From Candidatus Saccharimonadota bacterium (lineage in GTDB: Bacteria > Patescibacteriota > Saccharimonadia > Saccharimonadales > Saccharimonadaceae), in contig JAFWMY010000014.1 in the NCBI GenBank assembly GCA_017545485.1, forward strand, positions 25,873-89,872: DNA of 64,000 bases, in the 5' to 3' direction. The notes below the pieces were generated by a model. It did not search any database and had not been told where the DNA came from. It saw only the letters and a list, made by a program, of their open reading frames with translations. Position 1 is the first letter of the stretch, and each line of letters opens with the position of its first letter. The translations under genes were made by a program, and so were the position numbers. Of the stretch, positions 1 to 9,601 are shown piece after piece.

Positions 1-124
1 TACCGAGCCACAAATCCTTGATTTGGATGAGGATGAAGCAGAAGCAATGATGGCGGAAGAAGGTATAGAAATAACGGAGATTGACGAGTCAGATGGCACA
101 GTTGATCTCGGAGAGGAGTTCTAA
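1..124 (+). CDS. rpoB: RNA polymerase beta subunit, C-terminal end (partial)
   Basis: Reading from base 2 gives 40 codons ending in TAA at 122-124. The peptide is very acidic (DLDEDEAEAM, then a tail ending DLGEEF), as is common at the extreme C-terminus of bacterial RpoB. The call rests mainly on position: rpoB almost always lies directly upstream of rpoC, which starts one base after this stop. The body of the gene is outside the window, so nothing can be said of its active-site region. Confidence 0.8.
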   Translation, partial: TEPQILDLDEDEAEAMMAEEGIEITEIDESDGTVDLGEEF

Positions 125-125
125 G

Positions 126-3100
126 ATGGCGTGGATGGATAATTTTATTAGCGCTTCGGACTTTGATTCAATTCGTTTATCGGTTGCAAGCCGAGACGAT
201 ATCTTGAATTGGAGCTATGGTGAAGTAACCAAGCCAGAGACAATTAATTATCGTACTCAAAAACCAGAGCGTGATGGTTTATTCTGTGAGAGAATCTTTG
301 GGCCAACTAAAGACATTAACCCGCATGACGCAAAACTTAAAGGCGTGCGTTCACGTGAGGCTGCAGTTGATAAGGAAGGCAATTTAGTTACAAAATCTAT
401 CACTAGACGTGAAAGAATGGGTCACATTGCATTAGCTGCACCCGTTGCACATATTTGGTTCATGAGAGGTATTCCTTCCGCATTGTCTCTACTTCTTGAT
501 ATTACCGTTAAAAATATTGAGAAAGTTGTTTACTTTGCAACATATTTGATTACTGATGCAAAAACGAGCGAAATTGAAAAAATGCTTGAAAAATTAGAAG
601 AGCAGACTAATGCCGGTCGTGATGCAATTAAAATCAGATATGAAAAGGAAGCTAAAGCTGAAGGAGCTGATATTAAAGCTCTAGCGGAGGCACAGACTAA
701 AGAACTTGAAGATTTGCAAACTGAGTACTTAGCAAATAAAGCTACGCTTGAATCTTTCAAAAAGGGTGGCGTTATAACTGAAGTACAATATCGTAATTTA
801 CCTGAAGAATATGAGGACTTAATTACGGTTGAAATGGGTGCTACAGCTATAAAAACTCTTTTAGACGAAATAGACTTGGATAAGCTTATTGAAAGATTAC
901 GAGCTGAAGAAGCTGATGCTAAAGGTCAAAAAGAAAAGAAATTACAAAAGAGACTTAAGACTTTGGAAGGCATGCAAGCAGCTGGAATTCGTCCAGAAGA
1001 TTTGATTTTGACAGTTGTGCCTGTGATCCCACCAGATTTACGTCCTATGATTGCGCTTCCTGGCGGTAGATTCGCTACTTCAGATCTTAATGATTTATAT
1101 CGTCGTGTGATTAATCGTAATAATCGTCTGAAGAAGTTATTAGACTTAAATGCACCAGAAGTGATTTGTCGCAATGAAATGAGAATGCTTCAGGAAGCAG
1201 TAGATGCCTTAATTGATAATTCTGCTGCACATGGATCTCGTGGCGCAAATTCTACAAATGGTCGCCGTAAATTGAAATCATTGTCTGATTTGTTAAAGGG
1301 CAAACAAGGTCGTTTCCGCCAAAATCTTCTTGGTAAACGTGTTGATTATTCCGGACGCTCAGTAATTGTGGTGGGTCCAGAACTCAAACTAAACGAATGT
1401 GGTTTGCCAAAACAGATGGCTTTGGAACTCTTTAAGCCATTTGTGATTTCATGGCTAATCGGCAATGAATACGCAAATAACATCAGAGCCGCATCACGTT
1501 TGATTGAAGCTAAAGAAACGGTCGTATGGGATGCTCTTGATGAGGTAATTAAAGGTAAATATGTACTTCTTAACCGTGCTCCTTCTTTGCACCGTTTGTC
1601 TGTACAAGCTTTCCAGCCAAGATTAATTGATGGTAAGGCTATTAAACTTCATCCTTTGGTGGCATCCGGCTTTAACGCTGACTATGATGGTGACCAAATG
1701 GCTGTACATCTACCGTTGTCTGATGCAGCACAAGCTGAAGCGAGAGAGTTAATGTCGGCGTCTAAGAATTTGCTTAAGCCTGCTGACGGCTCTCCAGTTC
1801 TAGCTATTTATCAGGATGTTGTGCTTGGTGCATATTATTTGACTTATGACAAACCTGGAACTGATACTAATGATCCAAAGGCGTTTTCATCTGTGTATGA
1901 AGCCGAAATGGCTTATGATCAGGGAATTATTGCGCTTCAAACCCCTATTAGAGTTTTCACCAAGAAGGAAATTCGCGATACAACACTTGGACGCGTGATA
2001 TTTAATGAAATATTGCCAGCTGATTATCCATATGACAACTCGGTGCAAACTAAGAAACATTTATCCAAGGTAATGGCAGAAATCTTTGATTTGTACGGGT
2101 CAGAGGTGATGGTAAAAACAGCTGACGATTTAAAAGATTTAGCATTTGAATATGAAACTATTGCCTCAATTTCTACTGCTAAGGATGATTATCCTACTTA
2201 TAGTGAGATTGATGACTTTATCGCTGAAGGTGATGCTAAAACTGCTCTTATTCAGCAAGATTATAATGATGGACTTACTACTGATGAAGAGCGTTACAAA
2301 TTAACTATTGCCAACTGGCGCGATATTGATAAAAGAATTTCCGAATTCTTATCAACGAAACTTGCTGAGATGGACACCGATATCGCTGTAATGGTGAACT
2401 CCGGTGCTCGTGGTAATATTTCAAATATTAAGCTTGCTTCTGCTGAGATCGGTATCATGGTGGATATTAACAACAATGAGATTGAGCTTCCTGTAAAATC
2501 TTCTTATAAGAAGGGCTTGAACACATTGGAATCCTTCATTGCTACTCGTGGTGCACGTCAAGGTCAGGTGTCTACGGCGCTCCGTACCGCAGATTCTGGT
2601 TACTTAACACGTCGTCTTGTTGACGTTTCGCAAGATGTCTTTACTACTGATGAAGTAGCCGAAGATCCTGGTTTTACTGTCTATCGTAGCGAAACAGAGA
2701 TATCAGGTATTGACTTTAGCGCAAGAATTGCTGGTCGTTATACTGCTGAGCCTGTACCTGGCTACCTAGAGGCCGATGAATTGATTACTTTGGAAATGGC
2801 AAAGCAAATTGAAGCCGATGAGAAGGTTGATTCTGTAAAAATCCAATCTGTACTTTCTACTACGGCTGTTAATGGCATTCCGCGAAAAGCTTATGGTGTA
2901 GATATGGCTACCAGGGAACTTGTAGCGGCGAATGAGCCAGTTGGCGTAATTGCGGCGCAATCTCTTGGTGAACCTGGTACTCAGCTTACACTTGATACTA
3001 AGCACGGTTCTGGTGTGGCTGGCTCTGGTGCAATTGCAAGAGGTCTTCCTCGTGTTGAAGAGCTTCTAGAAGCACGTACTCCGAAAGGTCAGGCTTATGT

Positions 3101-3959
3101 TTCGCCAATTGATGGTGTAGTTGATGTTCGTGAAGAAAATAGTCACTACGTTATCACGATTGTTCCACAATCTGGTGGCGTAGAGAGGTTTGAATTAAAC
3201 GGTAGGAAACCAGCCGTTAAGGATGGCGAGAATGTTAAAGCTGGTACTACTCTAATCAAGAAGAGCGGTGAAAATCCTGCTGTTAAGGCGCCAACTGCTG
3301 GAATTGTTGAGTTAGTTAAAGACGCAGTGATTTTAGTTTCTGCTGCTGGTACTCCTGTAACTATTGAGGTGTCTGGTGAAGCTGAACTAGTCGTTAAATC
3401 TAACGATACGGTTAAAGCAGGTGATAAGATTACAACGGGTTCTCTAAACTTACAAGACCTTTTGAAATATAAAGGAATTGAGGCTACTGAGCGCTACATT
3501 ATGAACGACGTTCTTAATGTTTACGCTGCTCAAGGTCATGAGATTTCACCAAAGCATTTGGAAATTTTAGTTCGCCAAATGTTCTCTAGAGTTCAAATTA
3601 TAGACCCAGGTGATTCTGAGTTTGTGAGCGGTGACATAGTTTCACGAACTGCTGTAAGTATTGTGAATGGTCAGTTGCAAGAAAAAGGTAAGAAACTAGC
3701 AACTTATAATAATTTGCTCCTTGGTATTACTAAAGTATCAATTTACTCTGATTCATTCTTGTCCGCTGCTTCATTCCAAGATACTACTCGTGTGCTTATT
3801 AATGCAGCAATTAGCGGTAGAGTAGATAGACTTCGCGGTCTAAAGGAAAACGTAATAATTGGTCGCAAGATTCCTGTAGGAACTGGCGTTGCTCCTCTTG
3901 CGGATTTTGAGACCTCTGATTCTAAAATTCCTACGGAAGCGGATCTAGAGAATTTATAA
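126..3959 (+). CDS. rpoC: RNA polymerase beta' subunit
   Basis: 1277 residues. This is the catalytic beta' subunit of RNA polymerase. The Mg-binding loop reads NADYDGDQ at about residues 517-524 (the usual form is NADFDGDQ). The bridge-helix/trigger-loop region carries [19 protein letters not shown] near residue 940. The ATG at 126 was chosen over an in-frame ATG at 81 because it follows a GGAGAGGAG ribosome site and does not overlap rpoB. Both zinc sites of the family appear lost. Between the N-terminal [12 protein letters not shown] and RRERMGHI the usual four-cysteine ribbon is replaced by a cysteine-free stretch. The second site, normally ending CxxCYG, reads NGIPRKAYG. Only three cysteines are visible in the whole chain. 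A terminator follows. Confidence 0.98.
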   Translation: MAWMDNFISASDFDSIRLSVASRDDILNWSYGEVTKPETINYRTQKPERDGLFCERIFGPTKDINPHDAKLKGVRSREAAVDKEGNLVTKSITRRERMGHIALAAPVAHIWFMRGIPSALSLLLDITVKNIEKVVYFATYLITDAKTSEIEKMLEKLEEQTNAGRDAIKIRYEKEAKAEGADIKALAEAQTKELEDLQTEYLANKATLESFKKGGVITEVQYRNLPEEYEDLITVEMGATAIKTLLDEIDLDKLIERLRAEEADAKGQKEKKLQKRLKTLEGMQAAGIRPEDLILTVVPVIPPDLRPMIALPGGRFATSDLNDLYRRVINRNNRLKKLLDLNAPEVICRNEMRMLQEAVDALIDNSAAHGSRGANSTNGRRKLKSLSDLLKGKQGRFRQNLLGKRVDYSGRSVIVVGPELKLNECGLPKQMALELFKPFVISWLIGNEYANNIRAASRLIEAKETVVWDALDEVIKGKYVLLNRAPSLHRLSVQAFQPRLIDGKAIKLHPLVASGFNADYDGDQMAVHLPLSDAAQAEARELMSASKNLLKPADGSPVLAIYQDVVLGAYYLTYDKPGTDTNDPKAFSSVYEAEMAYDQGIIALQTPIRVFTKKEIRDTTLGRVIFNEILPADYPYDNSVQTKKHLSKVMAEIFDLYGSEVMVKTADDLKDLAFEYETIASISTAKDDYPTYSEIDDFIAEGDAKTALIQQDYNDGLTTDEERYKLTIANWRDIDKRISEFLSTKLAEMDTDIAVMVNSGARGNISNIKLASAEIGIMVDINNNEIELPVKSSYKKGLNTLESFIATRGARQGQVSTALRTADSGYLTRRLVDVSQDVFTTDEVAEDPGFTVYRSETEISGIDFSARIAGRYTAEPVPGYLEADELITLEMAKQIEADEKVDSVKIQSVLSTTAVNGIPRKAYGVDMATRELVAANEPVGVIAAQSLGEPGTQLTLDTKHGSGVAGSGAIARGLPRVEELLEARTPKGQAYVSPIDGVVDVREENSHYVITIVPQSGGVERFELNGRKPAVKDGENVKAGTTLIKKSGENPAVKAPTAGIVELVKDAVILVSAAGTPVTIEVSGEAELVVKSNDTVKAGDKITTGSLNLQDLLKYKGIEATERYIMNDVLNVYAAQGHEISPKHLEILVRQMFSRVQIIDPGDSEFVSGDIVSRTAVSIVNGQLQEKGKKLATYNNLLLGITKVSIYSDSFLSAASFQDTTRVLINAAISGRVDRLRGLKENVIIGRKIPVGTGVAPLADFETSDSKIPTEADLENL

Positions 3960-3988
3960 AATAAAGGGCTTAGGCCCTTTATTTTTTT
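3960..3988 (+). terminator. Rho-independent terminator after rpoC
   Basis: AAAGGGC / GCCCTTT stem with a four-base loop, extended by flanking A:T pairs and followed by seven T. It separates rpoBC from secY. Confidence 0.9.
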
Positions 3989-4029
3989 ATCAGTGTGTGG
4001 TATATTAAATATGTTATATAAGAGGTATT

Positions 4030-5457
4030 ATGCATTTTAAGACTATTTTCAAATCCCTAAAAAACAAAGACATGTTGAAACGAGTATTAATTATACTCGG
4101 TATTATTGTTGCCTATCGTTTGTTAGCGCAAATTCCAGTGCCGATGGGTGATGCCTCTACTTTTAGGGAAGCAGTCTCTAATTTAATGAGTAAGTCTGAC
4201 TTTTCTTCTTTTCTCAATTTGATTTCTGGTGGTGGGCTAGCCTCTTTTAGCATTATTCTAGTAGGCTTATCACCGTATATTACTGGTTCTATCGTAGTTC
4301 AATTGTTAACTAAAGCTATTCCGTCACTTGAGGAATTATCAAATGATGGTGAAACTGGACGACGAAAGATTAATCAATGGACCAGAATGCTCACTGTGCC
4401 TTTGGCTATTGTACAGTCTATTGCTTATATTTTTATTCTTTACCAGTCTACACTTTCTGCGAATATTGCCAGTGAGTTTACGCCAACTATTGGTGATTGG
4501 GCATTGTCTGTAACTGCTATGACAGCTGGTTCGGTAATCTTGATGTGGCTTGGCGAATTAATCACTGAACAAGGCGTGGGTAATGGTATTTCTACTTTGA
4601 TTTTCGCTTCCATTATTTCACAATTACCGACTACGATGGCATCACTTGGTAATGCTCTATTTGATACAAGCCAAGGAAGCTTAAGTTTATTTGGTTGGTT
4701 TGAGTTACCTGTTAACCCAACGGTATTTTGGATAATCCTCGGTTTTAGTATAGCGATGATTGTGGTAATTTACTTCTTGGTTAAACTTAATGAAGCCCAA
4801 AGAATTATTACTATTAATTATGCGAAACGTGTGCATGGTAATTCTTCTTATGGTGGAATTAAATCTATTTTACCTATAAAGCTAATTGCTGCAGGTGTAA
4901 TTCCGGTAATTTTTGCGACTGCATTTTTGTCTTTGCCTGCGCTCATTGGCCAGGTTATTACTACTATTGATTCTGGAAATGAATTCGGGGCAACTTTGGT
5001 TTCGGTATTTTCGGCCCCTTCGGCTAATAATTATGCCACAATGTATCCGAATGGTATTACTGGCCAATGGTTTGTTTATCCGGCACTTTACTTTATTCTA
5101 GTGTTCATGTTTACTTATTTCTATACTTCTATTATTTTCAATACTAAAGAAATTGCAGATAATTTGCAAAAACAAGGTGGGTTTATTGAAGGCGTTCGCC
5201 CTGGTATAGCTACTTCGCGATATCTATCCAAGGTCGTTAACCACTTGGATTTGTTTGGTGCGTTTTCCTTAGGGCTAATTGCAATGTTGCCGTTTATCAC
5301 TGATTATATCTTTATTGTCTTGACCGGTGCTCCAATTGGTCTTTCAATTTCTGGTACTGGGCTTCTTATCGTAGTTACGGTGGCGTTAGAGAATCTGAGG
5401 TCGGTGGATTCTAGAGCTCTAATGATAACTTACGACGATTTTAAAGATGAGTCTTAA
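4030..5457 (+). CDS. secY: Preprotein translocase subunit SecY
   Basis: 475 residues, about ten membrane helices. It forms the protein-conducting channel of the Sec translocon in the cytoplasmic membrane. The early motif ending QIPVPMGD after the first helix, the GLSPYITGSI segment and the large cytoplasmic loop with KRVHGNSSYGG and GVIPVIFA are SecY hallmarks. An AGAGGT ribosome site lies at 4021-4026. It is separated from the ribosomal-protein genes by a sortase whose start overlaps the secY end by 11 bases. The usual neighbours rplO, adk and map are absent here, so the spc-type operon is broken up. Confidence 0.97.
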   Translation: MHFKTIFKSLKNKDMLKRVLIILGIIVAYRLLAQIPVPMGDASTFREAVSNLMSKSDFSSFLNLISGGGLASFSIILVGLSPYITGSIVVQLLTKAIPSLEELSNDGETGRRKINQWTRMLTVPLAIVQSIAYIFILYQSTLSANIASEFTPTIGDWALSVTAMTAGSVILMWLGELITEQGVGNGISTLIFASIISQLPTTMASLGNALFDTSQGSLSLFGWFELPVNPTVFWIILGFSIAMIVVIYFLVKLNEAQRIITINYAKRVHGNSSYGGIKSILPIKLIAAGVIPVIFATAFLSLPALIGQVITTIDSGNEFGATLVSVFSAPSANNYATMYPNGITGQWFVYPALYFILVFMFTYFYTSIIFNTKEIADNLQKQGGFIEGVRPGIATSRYLSKVVNHLDLFGAFSLGLIAMLPFITDYIFIVLTGAPIGLSISGTGLLIVVTVALENLRSVDSRALMITYDDFKDES

Positions 5458-6145
5458 TATTAAACTTGGTTGGCGAAGAATAATAAAATGGTCACTTTGG
5501 GCAATTATTGGCGTTTTATTGTTGATTTTCTTGATTAGAGTAATAAGTTATGAAAACTATTATTATAATTCAATGGAAGGGAGCGAAAGGGATATTGCCG
5601 GTGATATTGGCGCTATCTCAACCGACGAAGAACTAATTGAAGAAAAACCTGAAGAATCAGAAGTTCGTGAGTATACTGTGGCCGCTGATCGCCCGCGATA
5701 TCTGACGATTGAAAGGCTAGGCATACGTAACGCTAGAGTGCTTGCTATGGGGGTAAATAAGAAAGGTGAGCTGGATACTCCTAGAAATATTTTTGACGTC
5801 GGTTGGTATGAAAAGTCTGGAAAACCGGGTCAAGGCGGTACCCTTGTGATTGATGGTCATAATGGTGGGCCACACGTGCATGGTGTATTTAAAGATTTAC
5901 CTGTTCTTTCCAATGGAGATACTATTCAAGTAGAAAGAGGAGACGGTGCAGTTTATAAATATAGTGTGGTTGAAAATAAATCCATTCCTTTGGCTGAGGC
6001 TGATTCATATATGTCAATTGCTTTTAAGAGCCCGGTTAAAGGCGAAGAATCTATTACTTTGATTTCTTGTACAGGCGAGTGGTCACAAAAGAGGGGAACT
6101 TATCTTTCGCGACAGTTTACAAGAGCTATACTTGTGGAAGTCTAA
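5447..6145 (+). CDS. Sortase (class E/F-like), membrane anchored
   Basis: 232 residues. One N-terminal membrane helix (about 14-33), an acidic linker, then a sortase domain with the catalytic triad His138 (in DGHNG), Cys208 (in LISCTG) and Arg222 (in YLSRQF). Sortases are extracytoplasmic transpeptidases that attach surface proteins to the wall or to each other. The spacing and the short domain look like class E or F rather than class A or B; this is a judgement by eye. The start overlaps secY by 11 bases, which suggests translational coupling with the translocon. It is one of three sortases in the window. No classical LPXTG substrate was recognised in the complete genes here, so its substrate is unknown. 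Confidence 0.88.
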   Translation: MSLNIKLGWRRIIKWSLWAIIGVLLLIFLIRVISYENYYYNSMEGSERDIAGDIGAISTDEELIEEKPEESEVREYTVAADRPRYLTIERLGIRNARVLAMGVNKKGELDTPRNIFDVGWYEKSGKPGQGGTLVIDGHNGGPHVHGVFKDLPVLSNGDTIQVERGDGAVYKYSVVENKSIPLAEADSYMSIAFKSPVKGEESITLISCTGEWSQKRGTYLSRQFTRAILVEV

Positions 6146-6219
6146 AGTGAATTTAATTTTGGAACCACTCTGTGACGTTTGCTCAAGTCTTAGGCTTTTA
6201 ATTTGAATTTATTTTAGAC

Positions 6220-6248
6220 TTTACAATTGTTTGTTTTTGTGATAGACT
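6220..6248 (+). promoter_or_regulatory. Predicted sigma70-type promoter of infA operon
   Basis: TTTACA at 6220-6225, 17-base spacer, TAGACT at 6243-6248, 13 bases before the infA ATG. An AGTAGGG ribosome site lies in between. Confidence 0.55.
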
Positions 6249-6261
6249 AGTAGGGTAATTT

Positions 6262-6486
6262 ATGGCTAGTCAAAAGGAAGTGATTAAGCTCACGGGTACT
6301 GTTGTTGAAGCATTACCTAATACCCAGTTTCGGGTTGAACTCGAGAATGGTCATATTATTGTTGCCCATATGAGTGGGAAGATGCGAAAAAACTATATTC
6401 GTCTCGTCCCGGGCGACAGAGTCGAGGTTGAGTTAACCCCTTACGATCTTACAAAGGGCAGAATCAGCTTTCGTCTCAAAGATTAA
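6262..6486 (+). CDS. infA: Translation initiation factor IF-1
   Basis: 74 residues, the normal IF-1 length. It is a single OB-fold that binds the 30S A site during initiation. The motifs [33 protein letters not shown] and [13 protein letters not shown] match the family throughout. It begins the translation-gene block that continues with rpmJ and rpsM after a 127-base leader with hairpins. The call is secure. Confidence 0.97.
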   Translation: MASQKEVIKLTGTVVEALPNTQFRVELENGHIIVAHMSGKMRKNYIRLVPGDRVEVELTPYDLTKGRISFRLKD

Positions 6487-6494
6487 TATTAATT

Positions 6495-6552
6495 GTTGTA
6501 ATTTTTACAACACTTAATGGAGGTTAGTTAAATACTAGTTGCAAAAGTATTT
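6495..6552 (+). promoter_or_regulatory. Structured leader between infA and rpmJ
   Basis: Two inverted repeats are visible. GTTGTAA-TTT-TTACAAC spans 6495-6511 and AAATACT with AGTATTT spans 6530-6552. TTACAACACT recurs at about 6505 and again just before rpmJ. There is no T-run, so these do not look like ordinary terminators. A binding site for an autoregulating ribosomal protein is possible (in other bacteria S4 controls this operon), but no known S4 leader structure was recognised. Confidence 0.4.
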
Positions 6553-6613
6553 AGCATTATACTTTACTAAGTGTTTATTATTACAACACTAACAAGGAAA
6601 GGATTTTAACACA

Positions 6614-6730
6614 ATGAAAGTACGTGCAAGTGTTAAAAAAATCTCCCCTGATGACATCATTGTGCGCCGGAAGGGTGTGCTTCGTGTTATCAATAAGAAA
6701 AAACCTAAGAATAAGCAAAGGCAGGGTTAA
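6614..6730 (+). CDS. rpmJ: 50S ribosomal protein L36, zinc-free form
   Basis: 38 residues, typical of L36. It begins [10 protein letters not shown] and ends KPKNKQRQG, both standard. The zinc ligands of the common form (three Cys and a His) are absent: ISPDDI stands where ICDKCK is usual and [11 protein letters not shown] where RVICxNPKHK is usual. This is therefore a cysteine-less L36. An AAGGAAAGG site precedes it and rpsM starts 3 bases after its stop. Confidence 0.95.
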   Translation: MKVRASVKKISPDDIIVRRKGVLRVINKKKPKNKQRQG

Positions 6731-6733
6731 TAA

Positions 6734-7120
6734 ATGGCTAGAATAGCTAGTGTAGTAATCCCTTCTGATAAGCAAGTGTGGATTGCACTTACTTATGTCT
6801 ATGGGATTGGTCGTACGACCAGCAAAAAAATCCTTGCGGAGGCTAAAATCGAGCCTACCACTCGGGTGAAAGATCTCACCGAGGCTGAAGAACAAAAAAT
6901 CAACGACATTATTTCCGCGAAATATCATGTTGAAGGTGATTTGAAACGCCTCGTGAGCAACAATATCAAACGTTTAAAGGACATCAATTCATATAAGGGT
7001 GTTCGCCACAAGGCTAAATTACCAGTCAACGGCCAGCGTACCCGTACGAATGCACGTACTCGTAAGGGTAAGGCGATCGCGGTCGGTGGTACACAACCAA
7101 AGGCAGCAAGTAAGACTTAA
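6734..7120 (+). CDS. rpsM: 30S ribosomal protein S13
   Basis: 128 residues. S13 sits in the head of the 30S subunit and contacts the P-site tRNA and the 50S bridge. [20 protein letters not shown], the helix-hairpin-helix [12 protein letters not shown] and the basic C-terminal stretch [17 protein letters not shown] are all family hallmarks. It lies in the order rpmJ-rpsM-rpsK-rpsD-rpoA-rplQ, the conserved alpha operon. Confidence 0.98.
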   Translation: MARIASVVIPSDKQVWIALTYVYGIGRTTSKKILAEAKIEPTTRVKDLTEAEEQKINDIISAKYHVEGDLKRLVSNNIKRLKDINSYKGVRHKAKLPVNGQRTRTNARTRKGKAIAVGGTQPKAASKT

Positions 7121-7129
7121 GGAGTAAAT

Positions 7130-7564
7130 ATGGCAGAAGATGTTAAAAGTGCAGCCACTGACAATGTAGAAGTTAAGGCTCCTAAGTCTAAGGCTAGCAA
7201 AAAAGGAAAAAGGATTGTAAATGCAGGGGCGGTACATATTCAATCATCATTTAATAATACTATTATCAGTGTAACCGACAAAAATGGTGGTGTTTTGTCT
7301 GCTTCGTCCGCTGGTGCAAATGGTTTTCGTGGTTCCAAGAAAGGAACAGCTTTTGCAGCTGGTGTAGCAGCCGAGAAGGCGCTTGAAACTGCTAAGAAAA
7401 ATCATGCACTCAATTCAGTAGATGTATATGTTTCTGGTATTGGGCTTGGACGAGATGCAGCTATTAGAGCAATCTCTACGGTTGGAATTAAAATTGATAG
7501 TATTACTGATGTAACCCCGATTGCACATGGTGGTGTGCGACCGAAGGGAGAAAGGAAACCGTAA
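7130..7564 (+). CDS. rpsK: 30S ribosomal protein S11
   Basis: 144 residues. S11 forms part of the 30S platform. After a lysine/alanine-rich N-terminal extension of about 25 residues the core begins with IVNAGAVHIQSSFNNTIISV. It ends DVTPIAHGGVRPKGERKP, where S11 normally reads DVTPIPHNGCRPPKRRRV, so the last part is recognisable but without the usual Cys-Arg-Pro-Pro. GGAGTAAAT precedes the ATG. Its stop overlaps the start of rpsD (TAATG). Confidence 0.97.
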   Translation: MAEDVKSAATDNVEVKAPKSKASKKGKRIVNAGAVHIQSSFNNTIISVTDKNGGVLSASSAGANGFRGSKKGTAFAAGVAAEKALETAKKNHALNSVDVYVSGIGLGRDAAIRAISTVGIKIDSITDVTPIAHGGVRPKGERKP

Positions 7565-8181
7565 TGGCAAGAGATTATTCTCCAATTGTAAAACAAAGTC
7601 GTCGCGAAGGTTTTGCTCTTGCGCCAAAAGCCCATAAGATAATGGCTAAAAAATCTGGTATTCCAGGTGAGCATGGTGACATGCGCGTAAGAGGTGGAAG
7701 TTTGTATCTTACTCAGCTTCGCGAAAAACAGAAAGTTCGTAGAATGTACGGGCTTTTAGAGAAGCAATTCGCTAAAGTTATGAATGAGGCAACTAAGGCT
7801 GAAGGTTTAACTGGCGAAAAACTTCTTGAATTTTTGGAAAGAAGGGCTGATAATGCAGTGTTTAGAGCTGGTTTTGCTTTAACACGTCGTCAAGCTCGCC
7901 AATTGGTTTCACACGGACATTTTCTTTTGAACGGCCGTCGGATTGATATTCCATCAATCAGACTAAACCCGGGTGATGTTCTTGAGGTTCGTCCAAAATC
8001 TGGTAAAACAGAATATTTCAAGAATCTTGCGAATGTTATTGGGGCGGCAAATGTAACGCCACTCTCATGGATGAAGGTCGACGCAAAGAAAATGAAAATT
8101 GAAATAACTGGCTTGCCGAAGCGCGAAGAAGCAGAAGCAGGTATTAACGAACAATTAATAGTTGAGTATTACTCACGCTAA
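7564..8181 (+). CDS. rpsD: 30S ribosomal protein S4, zinc-free form
   Basis: 205 residues. S4 binds 16S rRNA early in 30S assembly and in many bacteria represses its own operon. The S4 RNA-binding domain (about residues 95-155) has LERRADNAVFRAGFA, ARQLVSHGHFLLNGRRIDIPS and GDVLEVR. The N-terminus reads YSPIVKQSRREGFALAPK without the four cysteines of the zinc-binding form. The start overlaps the rpsK stop by one base. Confidence 0.97.
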   Translation: MARDYSPIVKQSRREGFALAPKAHKIMAKKSGIPGEHGDMRVRGGSLYLTQLREKQKVRRMYGLLEKQFAKVMNEATKAEGLTGEKLLEFLERRADNAVFRAGFALTRRQARQLVSHGHFLLNGRRIDIPSIRLNPGDVLEVRPKSGKTEYFKNLANVIGAANVTPLSWMKVDAKKMKIEITGLPKREEAEAGINEQLIVEYYSR

Positions 8182-8194
8182 GGAGAAAAAGAAC

Positions 8195-9145
8195 ATGACA
8201 ACAAAGAATATTCATCAAGCTGCACTCGCTGAAGTAAAAAATATCAGCGATACGCAAGCAGAGTTTGTGATTCGTCCACTTTACTATGGCTACGGTAATA
8301 CTTTAGGCAACTCGCTTAGAAGGGTATTACTTTCTAGCATTAAGGGTGCCGCTATCACTGCTTTTTCTATAGAAGGTACTACACATGAATATGCTGCAAT
8401 TCCTGGGGTTCGTGAGGACGTAGTTGATATCATGCTAAATTTAAAGAACATCCGTTTCAAGTCTCACACTGATGCTCCTGTTGAATTGTCTCTTGAGATA
8501 AAGGGCGATAAGCAGTCTGAAAAAGATGGAGACAAAAGGGTAGTAGCAGGTGATATCAAACTTCCATCAGAAATTGAAATCGCTAATCCAAATCAGGTAA
8601 TTTGCCATATTGATGATCCAAAATATGTGCTTAAAATGCATTTTATCGTGGAATCTGGCCGTGGCTACCTTACTATTGAAAACTCTAGTGCAGAACGTGT
8701 ACATTCAGATATGATTGCAGTTGATGCTGTTTTCACACCTGTGCTCAGAGTTCGTTACAAAGTAGAAAATACACGTGTTGGTCAAGATACCAACCTTCAG
8801 CAGTTGACTCTTACGGTAGAAACTGATGGCACCATTACGCCAAAAGATGCTTTTGAAGAAGCAGCTGCTATTTTAGTAAATCAGTATCAAGCTTTAGCTG
8901 GTAATACATCGGTCGAGTCTTCTCCAGCGCCTGGCCTAAAGAAGGAAGATGACGATGCCGGTCTCAATGTTCCAATTGAAGATTTAGCAATGTCAGCAAG
9001 AACCACCAACGCTCTTCTAAATAATGATCTTAGAATCGTACGTGACCTTATCACTCTTTCAGATGATGACCTTAGAGAGCTAAAAGGTTTTGGCCAAAAA
9101 GCTTTTTATGAAGTAAAAGATAAACTAACGGAGTTAAATTTTTAA
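8195..9145 (+). CDS. rpoA: RNA polymerase alpha subunit
   Basis: 316 residues. The N-terminal dimerisation domain has YGYGNTLGNSLRRVLLSSIKG and the C-terminal domain (about 245-316) has IEDLAMSARTTNALLNNDLR and GFGQKAFYEVKDKL, which contact promoter UP elements and activators. The ATG at 8195 is preferred to the in-frame upstream codon at 8162, because AGGAGAAAAAG lies just before it and the longer form would overlap rpsD. The next gene starts directly after the stop. Confidence 0.97.
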   Translation: MTTKNIHQAALAEVKNISDTQAEFVIRPLYYGYGNTLGNSLRRVLLSSIKGAAITAFSIEGTTHEYAAIPGVREDVVDIMLNLKNIRFKSHTDAPVELSLEIKGDKQSEKDGDKRVVAGDIKLPSEIEIANPNQVICHIDDPKYVLKMHFIVESGRGYLTIENSSAERVHSDMIAVDAVFTPVLRVRYKVENTRVGQDTNLQQLTLTVETDGTITPKDAFEEAAAILVNQYQALAGNTSVESSPAPGLKKEDDDAGLNVPIEDLAMSARTTNALLNNDLRIVRDLITLSDDDLRELKGFGQKAFYEVKDKLTELNF

Positions 9146-9601
9146 ATGCATCGTCACGGATATAAAGGTCGTAAGTTTGGCCGTAAAACCGATCAAAGGT
9201 TGGCACTAACACGTGGGCTGATGTGCTCCTTGATCAAATATCAAACTATAACTACAACTTTGGCTCGCGCCAAGGAAATTCGCCGTGGTACTGAAAAACT
9301 AGTCACTATGGCAAAGAAGGGCGGGCTAGCTAATCGTAGATTAATTATTGCAAGACTTAATGATTTAGAGGCAGCTTCACTTTTGATTGATGTGATTGCT
9401 CCACAAATTAAAAGAGATTCTGGCTATCTTAGGATTGAACATGCTGGTACAAGAAGGGGTGATAATTCTGAGATGGGGACTATTAGTTTCGTAGATGACA
9501 TTAATTATGATGTTGCTGAGAAGAAAACTGATGAAAAGGCGTCTAAATCAGATAAGAAAGCTGTTAAACCAAAGAAGTCTGTAAAAAAGGAGGATAAATA
9601 A
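9146..9601 (+). CDS. rplQ: 50S ribosomal protein L17
   Basis: 151 residues. L17 lies near the peptide exit tunnel. The start MHRHGYKGRKFGRKTDQRLA and RGLMCSLIKYQTITTTLARAKEIRR are diagnostic. The final 30 or so residues are a lysine-rich low-complexity tail not seen in short L17 proteins. There is no space between the rpoA stop and this ATG, so translation is probably coupled. The stop overlaps the rplM start (TAATG). Confidence 0.97.
   Translation: MHRHGYKGRKFGRKTDQRLALTRGLMCSLIKYQTITTTLARAKEIRRGTEKLVTMAKKGGLANRRLIIARLNDLEAASLLIDVIAPQIKRDSGYLRIEHAGTRRGDNSEMGTISFVDDINYDVAEKKTDEKASKSDKKAVKPKKSVKKEDK

Noticed and set aside
81..125. Upstream ATG for rpoC at 81
   Set aside because: It would lie inside rpoB. 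The ATG at 126 has the ribosome site and begins with the usual RpoC sequence.
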